A stretch of DNA of 64,000 nucleotides from Bacteroidales bacterium. GTDB lineage: Bacteria; Bacteroidota; Bacteroidia; Bacteroidales; ML635J-15. Made by a program: the position numbers and the translations under genes. The notes under the pieces were generated by a model, which was not told the DNA's origin, did not search any database, and worked only from the letters and a program-made list of their open reading frames with translations. Of this stretch, positions 29,142 through 38,200 are shown one piece after another. The DNA is taken from the NCBI GenBank assembly GCA_031275085.1, contig JAISPG010000027.1:1-64000 (forward strand), written 5' to 3'. Numbering within the stretch: position 1 is the stretch's first letter; every line of letters starts with the position of its first letter.

Positions 29142-29780
29142 ATGAAAACAAAAATTAAATTTTTACTTATTGCGGTAATATTTTCATGTGCATTCGGATT
29201 ATCAGCAAATGCACAGGGACAATTTGGCTTACAGTTTGGTTATAATAATACGAAATTTAAAACCAAAATAGGCAGCACAACAACAAAAAGCGATCCTCTC
29301 AATGGCTTTAATGTAGGACTTACTTATGACTATGATTTTCATAAATATGTAGGACTACAAACAGGAGTATTATATTCTTTATATCATAAAAAAGATGAAT
29401 TAACAGTTTTTGGCACAACCAGTACAAATAAAATAACATACCATTATGCAACTATTCCTGTAAATGTGAAAGGGAAATATGAATTTGGCAATAGCGGATT
29501 AAGTGTTTTTGCTTTTGCAGGACCGGATTTTATTATAGGCATAGCAGCAAATTCAAAAACTAAAATAGGTAATTCCCCTGAATCTTCTATGAATCTGTAT
29601 GATGATGATTATGATTTTAATCGTTTTGATATAGCTTTAGGCTTAGGCGCAGGAGTTCAGTACAAAAGCCTTAGATTAAAATTCGGATATGATATCGGAC
29701 TTTTGAATCTTGCAGATACTGATGGTGATAATAAATATAAAAGAAATTATTTTAATATTTCACTAGGGTTATTGTTTTAA
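29142..29780 (+). CDS. Small outer-membrane beta-barrel (porin-family) protein
   Basis: 212 aa. Signal peptide (FLLIAVIFSCAFGLSANAQ) then eight or so amphipathic strands typical of the OMP_b-brl family: GQFGLQFGYNNTKF, GFNVGLTYDYDF, YVGLQTGVLYSLY, YATIPVNVKGKYEF and the final YFNISLGLLF ending in Phe. Comparable proteins form small 8-strand barrels of unknown ligand. It is followed by a terminator shared with the converging gene. Confidence 0.82.
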   Translation: MKTKIKFLLIAVIFSCAFGLSANAQGQFGLQFGYNNTKFKTKIGSTTTKSDPLNGFNVGLTYDYDFHKYVGLQTGVLYSLYHKKDELTVFGTTSTNKITYHYATIPVNVKGKYEFGNSGLSVFAFAGPDFIIGIAANSKTKIGNSPESSMNLYDDDYDFNRFDIALGLGAGVQYKSLRLKFGYDIGLLNLADTDGDNKYKRNYFNISLGLLF

Positions 29781-29796
29781 CCAATATTTAAAAGAT

Positions 29797-29841
29797 AAAA
29801 AAATTGAGGCTGATACAAAAAAGTATCAGCCTCAATTTTTT
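29797..29841. terminator. Bidirectional terminator between convergent genes
   Basis: AAAATTGAGGCTGATAC pairs with GTATCAGCCTCAATTTT around six A, with T-runs on both strands. The right arm reaches the stop codon of the minus-strand exonuclease gene, so both transcripts end on this hairpin. Confidence 0.85.
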
Positions 29842-31204
29842 AATAATGAATTATCTTATAATTATTATTTGCAGCTAAATAATTATGAATTATCAGGCTT
29901 GTTTCTTTACTGAAATTTTGCTTACATATCATATCTTCAACATCTTCAAGCCTGAAATCAGTATTACTGTCTAAAAAACCAAAACCAACATATTCAGAAG
30001 ATTTTACAGAAACAATACCGATCTTAAAATTATCACAATTATGTATAAAAATATATGCATTTTTTAATCCTGAATTAAATTTATTAATCAGTTTTTCTGC
30101 CCTTGAATTATATTCATTCACTGGTTCTTCGCCACAACATGCTCCTTTACATTCTCCCAAACCATAATAAAAACATGCCCCTGCACATGTATATAATCCG
30201 CATAATTTACGACATAAGTTATATTCTACACAATATTTCATCAAAATATCCTCAGACTCTTTTTTTGTTGAATATAAGGCAAGAATACCTGAAACAGAGT
30301 TCTCTATATTCTGAACAAAAAACCTTATATAACCTTTTTCATCTTCATTAAAGCATATTCCCCACTTTTTTGTGTTTTTTATATTTTTTTTATTATACGC
30401 AGGAAGATTTTTCGCTATTTCTTCAGCTTCCCGCAACTGGCTTATCAATTCACAACCCGTAAGTTCATAATCAATGTCAACAATACATGATCTTAATTTT
30501 TTATGTTTCTCATTTCTAAAAAAGGCTAAAATAGCGGATTTTATATTTTTAGATTTTCCTATATAAATTATTTCCCCGTCCGAATTATAAAAATTAAAAA
30601 TTCCAAATTTTTCCGGTAAATTATTTAACAATGTAAGATCAAATTGTTCGTTTATTCCTGTTAATGAAAAACCATTGATATTTATTCCGCCGAATTGCTC
30701 AAGATCATATCTCAATATACGATAAAAAAGATCAACGGTTGCTCTGGCATCACCAAAAGCCCTGTGACGATTTTCAAGTTTAATATCAAATTCTTTACAA
30801 ATATTCCCCAGACTATATGATCCTAATCCTTTAAACAATTTACGGCTTAATTTTAATGTACACAAAGTGTCACGTTTAAAATCATAGCCTAAACCGGCAA
30901 ACTCCTGTTTTATAAAACCATAGTCAAATCCTGCATTATGAGCCACAAAAATCGTATCTTTTGTTATTTCTACAATATCTTTAGCAATTTCATAAAATTT
31001 AGGAGCAGATTCAACCATTTCATTTGAAATGCCTGTTAGATTTTCAATGAATGGTGGTATATAAGATTCAGGATTTACCAGACTACAAAATTCTGAGATT
31101 ATTTGTTTTCCATCAGTAACAAAAATCGCAATTTCTGTAATCTTACAGCTTTTATTATAACCGCCGTTAGTTTCAATATCTACAACAGAGAATAATTTTG
31201 ACAT
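29840..31204 (-). CDS. DnaQ-type 3'-5' exonuclease fused to GIY-YIG/UvrC-like region
   Basis: 454 aa. N-terminal DEDDh exonuclease: VDIETNGG, NAGFDYGFI and HRAFGDARATVDLF carry the acidic residues and the catalytic His. A GIY-YIG-like domain follows (FGIFNFYNSDGEIIYIGKSKN), then a UvrC/Cho-like segment with a cysteine-rich patch (CRKLCGLYTCAGACFYYGLG, then CKGACCGEE). This exonuclease-GIY-YIG fusion is widespread in Bacteroidota and is often labelled DNA polymerase III epsilon-like, but a nucleotide-excision repair role is equally possible. Cytoplasmic. The GIY motif is altered (FNF...YIG), so nuclease activity of that half needs testing. Confidence 0.82.
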   Translation of the reverse strand: MSKLFSVVDIETNGGYNKSCKITEIAIFVTDGKQIISEFCSLVNPESYIPPFIENLTGISNEMVESAPKFYEIAKDIVEITKDTIFVAHNAGFDYGFIKQEFAGLGYDFKRDTLCTLKLSRKLFKGLGSYSLGNICKEFDIKLENRHRAFGDARATVDLFYRILRYDLEQFGGININGFSLTGINEQFDLTLLNNLPEKFGIFNFYNSDGEIIYIGKSKNIKSAILAFFRNEKHKKLRSCIVDIDYELTGCELISQLREAEEIAKNLPAYNKKNIKNTKKWGICFNEDEKGYIRFFVQNIENSVSGILALYSTKKESEDILMKYCVEYNLCRKLCGLYTCAGACFYYGLGECKGACCGEEPVNEYNSRAEKLINKFNSGLKNAYIFIHNCDNFKIGIVSVKSSEYVGFGFLDSNTDFRLEDVEDMICKQNFSKETSLIIHNYLAANNNYKIIHY

Positions 31205-31366
31205 TAATAAATATTCCGTTTTTTTATTTTTGGACAGAGACTTTTCTTATTTATAATATCTCCCTTCATGGCATTTCAGATATTCCATAATGCAAAATTA
31301 ATAAATAGTTCCGACTGTTTTACTTAAAAAAAGGAAATATTATGCTAATTTTTTATCTATATTTTT

Positions 31367-31374
31367 TATTTTTG
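31367..31374 (+). promoter_or_regulatory. -7 element of yebC
   Basis: TATTTTTG fits TAnnTTTG, 37 nt upstream of the start codon. Confidence 0.55.
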
Positions 31375-31410
31375 TATTTTGATTTACCATATAATTAAAA
31401 ATTTAAATTT

Positions 31411-32157
31411 ATGTCAGGACATAGTAAATGGTCAACAATTAAAAGAAAAAAAGGTGCACTGGATGCTAAAAGATCTAAAATTTTTTCAAAGTTATCAAAA
31501 GAAATTACAATAGCTGTTAAAGAAGGCGGCGGACACGATCCCGATTACAACTCAAGATTAAGATTGGCTATTCAGAATGCTAAGGGCGTTAATATGCCAA
31601 AAGAAAATATCGAAAGAGCGATAAAAAAAGGCGATCAGGATGGTGCTAATTTTTCTGAAACTACCTTTGAAGGATATGCTCCTCACGGAATTGCAGTTTT
31701 TGTAGAATGTTTATCGGATAATAACAACCGTACTGTATCAAATGTAAGAGCTGCTTTTAATAAATATAACGGCACTTTAGGAACAAATGGTTCTTTAAGT
31801 TTTTTATTTGACAGAAAAGGAGTTTTCGAATTAGAAAAACCTGAAAATATTGATTTCGAAGAGCTTGAATTGGAACTTATCGATGCTGGCGCAGAAGAGA
31901 TTGAAATTGAAGATAATACAATAACAATAACCTCGGCAATGGAAGATTTTGGTAATATTAATAAAAAACTTGAAGAGTTGAATATTAATGTTACAAATGC
32001 CGAATTACAACGTATTCCTAATGATACTAAAGAATTGCCGGTAAACGAGGCAAAGTCGGTTCTTAAACTTATTGAAATCCTGGAAGATGACGATGATGTA
32101 CAAAAAGTATTTCATAATCTTGAAATGACCGACGAGCTTGCTGAAGCAATGGATTAA
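31411..32157 (+). CDS. yebC: YebC/PmpR family protein
   Basis: 248 aa, normal length. MSGHSKWSTIKRKKGALDAK, then RLAIQNAKGVNMPKENIERA and NNRTVSNVRAAFNKYNGTLG are the diagnostic YebC segments. The family was named as transcriptional regulators; later work places YebC on ribosomes as a translation factor for difficult stretches such as polyproline. The C-terminal tail is acidic. It stands alone with its own promoter. Confidence 0.93.
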   Translation: MSGHSKWSTIKRKKGALDAKRSKIFSKLSKEITIAVKEGGGHDPDYNSRLRLAIQNAKGVNMPKENIERAIKKGDQDGANFSETTFEGYAPHGIAVFVECLSDNNNRTVSNVRAAFNKYNGTLGTNGSLSFLFDRKGVFELEKPENIDFEELELELIDAGAEEIEIEDNTITITSAMEDFGNINKKLEELNINVTNAELQRIPNDTKELPVNEAKSVLKLIEILEDDDDVQKVFHNLEMTDELAEAMD

Positions 32158-32307
32158 AATATTTTTTTATCGGCGCATAGACAGGTTATTTAAAACTATT
32201 GGCCATTAGGCTAAACAATAAGCATATATTTTAGTTTTATTATTTATAATAGATTATAAATATAATTTTCATAAATGAATTTTAGTATTAATTAAATAAA
32301 TGAAAAA

Positions 32308-32994
32308 ATGAAAAAATATTTTGCAGAAATGATAGGAACGTTCGTTCTTGTTCTTGGTGGTTGCGGTACTGCAATTTTTGCAGGTGGAACGGTTGGTTTC
32401 CTTGGTGTTGCGTTAGCCTTTGGGTTAACTATTGTAGCTATGGCATACGGTATAGGGAATATTTCCGGAGCTCACCTTAATCCTGCTGTATCGGTAGGAG
32501 TATTTTGTGCCGGAAAAATGAGTATAAAAGACCTGTGCGGTTATGTTGTATTCCAGATAATCGGAGGTATCCTGGCTGCAGCTTTATTGGCTTTTATTGT
32601 AAGTCAATATGGAGGTACAAGAGGAACATTTGCAGCAAACGGTTATGGTGAAGCTTTTGCCGGAGCTCCGGGATATTATCAGATAAGTGCAGCCGGAGCA
32701 TTTGTAACTGAAATGGTTCTTACATTTATTTTCCTTATTGTAATTTTAGGTGTAACAGATAAAAGTTCAACTCCGGGATTTGCAGGTTTAGCTATTGGAT
32801 TAACCTTGACATTAATCCACTTAATAAGTATTCCTTTGACCAATACATCTGTTAATCCTGCACGTTCAATTAGCCAGGCAATTTTTTCTGAAAATACTGT
32901 AGTATTATCTCAATTATGGCTGTTCATTATTGCTCCAATAATAGGTGCAATCTTAGGAGCTTTTGTATGGAAAGCTATAAAAACTAAAGAATAA
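32308..32994 (+). CDS. aqpZ: Aquaporin Z-type water channel
   Basis: 228 aa with six membrane segments and both pore signatures: NPAV (GAHLNPAVSVGVF) in the first half and NPAR (NTSVNPARSISQA) in the second. The N-terminal AEMIGTFVLVLGGCGTA is typical of AqpZ. The narrow-filter residues around LIHLISIPLTNTSVNPAR favour water over glycerol. Inner membrane. A terminator follows. Confidence 0.92.
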   Translation: MKKYFAEMIGTFVLVLGGCGTAIFAGGTVGFLGVALAFGLTIVAMAYGIGNISGAHLNPAVSVGVFCAGKMSIKDLCGYVVFQIIGGILAAALLAFIVSQYGGTRGTFAANGYGEAFAGAPGYYQISAAGAFVTEMVLTFIFLIVILGVTDKSSTPGFAGLAIGLTLTLIHLISIPLTNTSVNPARSISQAIFSENTVVLSQLWLFIIAPIIGAILGAFVWKAIKTKE

Positions 32995-33014
32995 ACTATT
33001 TATTTAAATAAAAT

Positions 33015-33050
33015 AAAAATAGAATCTGAGAACTCAGGTTCTATTTTTTT
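33015..33050 (+). terminator. aqpZ terminator
   Basis: AAAAATAGAA-TCTGAG pairs with CTCAGG-TTCTATTTTT in an almost perfect stem with a T-run. Confidence 0.8.
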
Positions 33051-33195
33051 ATCTATATAACCAGGATCAATTAAAAATATAAAAGAAAGAAAATCTACTA
33101 ATTACAATAACACAACATGTTTATAATTGAGATAATTTTCAAAAAAAGATAAAAAAAATAAAAAAAAATTTGGAAGAATAAAAAAAAGTTTATTT

Positions 33196-33210
33196 CTTTG
33201 CAGTCCCAAA
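33196..33210 (+). promoter_or_regulatory. Promoter/start region of tRNA-Glu
   Basis: CTTTGCAGTCCCAAA begins 31 nt before the tRNA. The identical 15-mer occurs on the minus strand upstream of tRNA-Lys(TTT) (34960-34974), where it is preceded by TAT to give the -7 box TATCTTTG. Here the box is TATTTCTTTG, slightly off consensus. Confidence 0.55.
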
Positions 33211-33226
33211 TTACGATTTAGGAAAC

Positions 33227-33298
33227 GGTCCGGTCGTCTAGGGGTTAGGACGCCAGGTTTTCATCCTGGTAACCGGGGTTCGATTCCCCGTCGGACTG
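33227..33298 (+). tRNA. tRNA-Glu(TTC)
   Basis: Acceptor GGTCCGG pairs with TCGGACT (two G-T pairs). Anticodon arm CCAGG/CCTGG encloses TTTTCAT, giving anticodon TTC. T arm CGGGG/CCCCG with TTCGATT. Discriminator G. CCA is not encoded. Promoter and terminator flank it. Confidence 0.95.
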
Positions 33299-33305
33299 CA
33301 AAAAC

Positions 33306-33334
33306 AAAAAGCCTTGAAATTCAAGGCTTTTTTA
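33306..33334 (+). terminator. tRNA-Glu terminator
   Basis: AAAAAGCCTTGA pairs with TCAAGGCTTTTT around AAT, followed by T-rich sequence. Confidence 0.8.
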
Positions 33335-33407
33335 TTTTAGCTTTACAAATTTTCGTTATTCTAAATAAAAAAGGGCTCAATGTAAAAATTAGGTGGAGCC
33401 AAAAAAA

Positions 33408-34415
33408 TTAAGCAAAAAGTTTAGCCAATCTAAAAATGAAAAAAGGAATATCTCTTACTCCTCTAAATTGAGCTCTAAACGCTTTAATTTTAGCATTAAA
33501 AGATTCAGCCGAAGCATTAGTAGCTCTTCTATCAAAGTAGTTAACAATAGTTAAATAATTATTTTTCATAGTTTCTATTACAGATTTAAAGAATTTCAGG
33601 TTTAATTTTTCAACTTTATTGTACCAATGAGCAAGTTTTGTTATAGCTATATTTTTGTTTATTCTTTGATTATATATATCAGTTAGTTCCAGAGAGATAT
33701 GGTAAGCTTCTTCAATTTGAGGATATTGTTCAAATAATATTTCAGCTCTGGTTTGTTGTTCATTAGTCCATTTTGAAGCGTGTTTCATAACTATATACCT
33801 GCTTCTTGCCAGTAATTCTCTTCTAGTATCACCATTAGAGAATATATGTGATTTAAAAACATGTCCGGTTTCTTTTGCTAATTGAATTTCGGCATTTTCC
33901 TGATCAATAGCCTGTCATCTGTAACTGACTCTTAAGTCATTTACTGCTTCATTGATTAAACGTTGTACATGGAACCTGTCACTTACATGTACTGCATATG
34001 GAAAACTAAATTTTACAATTTGTTTCATTGTTGGTGCAAGATCTAATGTTACTTCTTTTACTTTTTTTCTTTTTACGGTGGGTATTTTGGATAAGGCATA
34101 GGTAACATTATCTGATTTAGTCCCTTTTATTATAGCAACTAAAGAACCTTTCCTTCCTTTTGCTGATTTATTGGTTACTATAGTATAAATCTCTCCCTGT
34201 GAAAGAGTAGTTTCATCTATACTTAAGTATTCACCAATATTATCTTCAAATATTATAAAATCATGACTATAGACTTGTTCTTCCCATTCTGAAAAATTAC
34301 TTATGTGTAATTTATACTGACGTGATAATAATGCTCCATCTACACTGTACATAGAACCTATAGTGGAAATACTTAAACTACTTTCTTCTATGCGTCCCTT
34401 TAAAAAAAAGAGCAA
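33408..34415 (-). pseudogene. ISAon1 family transposase catalytic part, interrupted by TGA
   Basis: Two ORFs (33915-34415 and 33408-33914) share one frame and are separated only by TGA at 33915-33917. The context LRVSYR-stop-QAIDQEN suggests a TGG (Trp) to TGA change. DDE residues are visible: the Asp in YLSIDETT, the Asp in HVSDRFHVQRL and the Glu in RRATNASAESFN. The start overlaps the N-terminal-region ORF; the nominal start is TTG within a T8 run. About 334 codons in total, the usual size. Not expected to transpose in cis unless the stop is read through. Confidence 0.82.
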
Positions 34416-34731
34416 ATCCTTGTGAAAGATGCGTCCCGTAATGAGTTAAATCATAACTATTACTTATTTCTTTTCCTGTTTCTTTTTCAAACCATTTTCT
34501 TTTTCTTACATGAAGATATACCGATTTACCCCTGAGTGGAAAATCTTGTATGGTAGTTGGTGATGTAAATCCTTTAGACTGGTAACTGTAAGAATCTGAT
34601 CTGGGTGGATTGGAGTGTTCATCCAAACGGATATCTATACTGGAGGATGTATCATGAATATCGACTACTTCAAAATTGTGTAAGACTTCTATGGGGAGAA
34701 CCAATTTTAATAATTCGTAAGAAAAATTCAT
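34378..34731 (-). CDS. ISAon1 family transposase N-terminal region protein
   Basis: 117 aa beginning MNFSYELLKLVLPIEVLHNF, with the usual HLRKRKW-like patch (VYLHVRKRKWFEKETGKEI). In this IS group the zinc-finger/HTH-like N-terminal region is a separate frame ahead of the DDE protein. The 3' end overlaps the second ORF over TTTTTTTTAAAGGG; loss of one T in the eight-T run by polymerase slippage, or a +1 shift, would fuse the two. Confidence 0.75.
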   Translation of the reverse strand: MNFSYELLKLVLPIEVLHNFEVVDIHDTSSSIDIRLDEHSNPPRSDSYSYQSKGFTSPTTIQDFPLRGKSVYLHVRKRKWFEKETGKEISNSYDLTHYGTHLSQGFALFFKGTHRRK

Positions 34732-34830
34732 CGCTTTTTTAACAAAGATAAATTTTATCCACCTATTTTTTACATTGACCCATATTTTAGGGTTGAGCCG
34801 GTTGTGCCTCGTTTACAGTTAAATGTAAAG

Positions 34831-34862
34831 AAATAAGCCTGATTATATCAGGCTTATTTTTG
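34831..34862. terminator. Terminator of tRNA-Lys(TTT), bidirectional
   Basis: AAATAAGCCTGA pairs with TCAGGCTTATTT around TTATA. It lies directly at the 3' side of the minus-strand tRNA and can also stop transcription entering from the IS side. Confidence 0.75.
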
Positions 34863-34935
34863 TGATTGATCGGAGACTCGAACTCCGGACCCCCTGCTTA
34901 AAAGGCAGGTGCTCTACCTGCTGAGCTAATCAATC
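34863..34935 (-). tRNA. tRNA-Lys(TTT)
   Basis: On the minus strand, acceptor GATTGAT pairs with ATCAATC. Anticodon stem CCTGC/GCAGG around CTTTTAA gives anticodon TTT. T arm CGGAG/CTCCG with TTCGAGT. Discriminator A. It complements tRNA-Lys(CTT) at 759, so both lysine codons have a dedicated tRNA in this window. Confidence 0.95.
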
Positions 34936-35259
34936 AATATTTCATTTTTCATTTCCCGTTTTGGGACTGCAAAGATATGATTATTGATTCTATTTTCCCA
35001 AAAAAAAATAAAAAAAAATTGTAAAAATTTCAAACATCATTAGTATTAAACTAATAATCAATTATTTAAAAATAATATTTTTTATAAAATATTTGAATAA
35101 TTACTATAGGATATGTTCGATATAGATTATCTAACAATATAAAATTTATTAATCTGCTATCTGTTTTAAACATTTTAAAAAAAATCTTACCATTAATAAA
35201 AAAAAAATCTTATCTTGCGTTTAATTTTAATTATTTAATTAATAAAAGATTTTCCGATT
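34936..35259. promoter_or_regulatory. 324-bp spacer with divergent promoters
   Basis: The minus strand carries TATCTTTG (34970-34977) followed by CAGTCCCAAA for tRNA-Lys(TTT). The plus strand carries TTATCTTGCG about 45 nt before the protease gene at 35260, a near match to TATCTTTG. The rest is featureless A/T-rich sequence. Confidence 0.5.
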
Positions 35260-38200
35260 ATGAAAAATTTTACTTTTCTACTGTTCATTTTAATAATCCT
35301 TGGTGTCAATACTAATAGTTATAGCCAGAGAAGCTACGGAGGCTTGCCGGTAAGTTATACCTTAAAAAGCCTTAATAATGATATTGACCATATCATGCTT
35401 CCCAGACCCGATATAAATTCTATAAAACAAGAAGATTATGAAAATGATAAAAACGGAGGAATGCACAGAGTTGGTTATATTATTCCTGTAAAGTATAATA
35501 TGAATAATTCGGGGACATGGGATGTTCTGGAAGACGGAACTCATGTATGGAGATTTAAAATAACATGTCCTGATGCACTTGCATTAACAATGCTCTATAA
35601 AGAATTTTATTTACCTGAAGGTACCCAGTTATTCCTATACAATGAAAACAGAAAACAACTGTTAGGTTCATATGATCATCGTACAAATCCGGAATCAGGT
35701 GATAGTTTTTCAACACAGATGATACAGGGTGAAACTACATATATAGAATACATAAAACCTGAAAATGTTTCGGAGGAAGCCATAATAGACATAGAAGGAG
35801 TTGTATATAATTACCGTAATGTAGAACAATTTGTCGGACATTACGAGTCCCATAAAGCTACTAGTTTTGGATCATCCGGAAGTTGTAATGTTAATATAAA
35901 TTGTCCGGAAGGAAACAATTGGCAAACACAAAAAAAAGGAGTTGCAGTTATTTATGTTATTGAAGGAGGAATGGCTGGTTTTTGTTCAGGAACAATCGTT
36001 AATAATACTTCAAATGACGGAACCCCATATATGTTAACCGCAGATCATTGCGGCGGAACTGCTACTACTTCCGAGTTTAACCAGTGGCAATTCCACTTTA
36101 ATTTTGAAGCAACCGGTTGTTCAAACCCAGCGACAGCCCCATCAGTAACCAGTTCTACCGTAACAGGATGTACTTTCAAGTCAAGAGGTCCTAACGGTGC
36201 CGGAGGAACTGACTTTTTGTTACTGGAGCTTAATACAACAGAAACTGCCTTAGCCGGCATGAATGTTTATTACAACGGCTGGGACAGAAATACTACAGCC
36301 AGTAGCTCCGGTGTAAGTATACACCACCCATCAGGCGATATAAAAAAGGTATCCACATATACCGCAACATTACAAAGCGGAACATTTAACAGTTGTATCA
36401 GTAACGGACATTGGAGAGCCAATTGGGCATCTACTGCAACAAACTGGGGAATAACAGAAGGCGGCTCATCCGGTTCACCTATTTTTAACGGTGCCAATAA
36501 ACTTGTTATCGGAACATTGAGCGGAGGAGCTTCCGACTGTGGAGTTCCTGCAGCACAAGCCTACGACCTATATGGAAAATTTGATATCCATTGGGAAGGT
36601 AACGGCACATCAAACGACAGAAAATTAAAACCATGGTTAGATCCCGGAAATACAGGAGTTATGACATGTCCGGGGTATGATCCTAACAGTGGCTCATTAC
36701 CTCCGGTAGCAAATTTTTCGGGAACACCAACAACAATTGATGTTGGCGGTGTTGTTAATTTTACAGATCTATCTACAAATACGCCAACCACATGGTCATG
36801 GACTTTTGACGGAGGAACTCCGTCAACAAGTACTGTACAAAATCCTTCCGTTATATATAACGCTCCGGGTGTATACAGTGTATCCCTGACTGTTTCCAAT
36901 GGTTCCGGCACAAGTACTCCCGAAACTAAATCCGGCTATATAATAGTAAATTCAACCGGAAATTGTTCAAATGATCTTTTGGCAGCATTTGTGGCATCTA
37001 TATACGAAGTGACGGCAGGACAGGATTGCATAAATTTTGATGATCAGTCGACAGGTAATGTAAATAATTGGAGCTGGAGTTTTCCGGGTGCGGTAACAAC
37101 ATCTTCAACAGATCGTTCTCCTCGTAATATCTGTTACAATGTTGCAGGAACTTATGATGTTATATTGGAAGTAAGATGCGGTGAGTATCGAAATACAACT
37201 ATCTGCGAAGATTGTATCACAGTTCTTCCTGATCCGGAAGCGCCAATAGCTGATTTTGACGCAGACTATATTGTTGTTCCGGTTGGTAGTGTTGTTCATT
37301 TTACAAATCTCTCTCAAAACGGGCCTTTTGACCAATGGGTATGGAATTTTGAAGGAGGACTTCCTGAAACTTATAACCAGGAGACCCCTCCTCCTGTTGC
37401 TTATAACACAGTAGGATCTTTTGATGTTTCATTAAGATGTCGTAAAACTAACGGAAGACAAGATGTAAAGTTAAAAGAAAGATTCATTAAAGTAGTTCCT
37501 CAAGCAACAACTCCACCAATTGCCGATTTTGAAGCAAATTATACAGTTATTGCCCCAGGCGAAACTATAAATTTTATAGACTTTAGCACAGGTACACCTC
37601 ACAGATGGAACTGGACATTTGAAGGAGGACAACCTGCAACCAGCAACAGACAATTTCCTACAGGTATTACATATGCCAGAGCCGGAGTTTATTCTGTAAC
37701 TCTGTCCGTAAGCAATAATATCGGAACAGATGCACTTACAAAACAAATGTACATATTAGTTACTACAACCGACACATGTTCTAATGCGCCTCAAGCAAAC
37801 TTCACTGCCCAAAACAGGCTTATTGAAGCAGAAGGAACCGTATATTTCCAGAACCTGACTACCGGTAACCCGACATATTGTATGTGGGAATTTCAGGGAG
37901 GAACTCCTTCTTACAGCACAGAACAAACTCCAAGTCAACCGGTAAAATATAATACTCCGGGTATATATAAAGTAAAACTTACTACATCAAACAACTGTGG
38001 CTCCACTGCATTAACAAAAGATAAATACATATATGTATTTAGCGGACTTGTTCCTTCATATTGTGATACTATTACAACTGTAAGATCAGGTGAAACATAC
38101 GGACCGATAGAATATCCCTCTTCTTACTATGGATATATATCCGGACATAACGGAAGAAAGATCAGAAATTTTGCAAATTATTTCGAATATTATACTTTTA

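Larger units (their letters stand above)
33373..34781 (-). mobile_element. ISAon1-type insertion sequence, decayed
   Basis: About 1.4 kb between convergent tRNA genes. Terminal inverted repeats: left 33373-33397 (TCAATGTAAAAATTAGGTGG) and, on the minus strand, right 34758-34781 (TCAATGTAAAAAATAGGTGG), matching but for one substitution and an extra C near the outer end of the left copy. Two transposase reading frames lie on the minus strand. The flanks may also belong to the element: 33355-33372 and 34784-34797 reappear together near 59.2 kb. No clear target-site duplication is seen. Function is lost through an in-frame stop in the catalytic frame. Confidence 0.8.

Noticed and set aside
33355-34797. 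Target-site duplication around the IS
   Set aside because: No short direct repeat could be read with confidence at either the inner or the extended pair of ends.
36045-36260. Minus-strand ORFs inside the PKD protease gene and other long genes
   Set aside because: They are mirror frames of strongly supported coding regions and lack family motifs or start signals.
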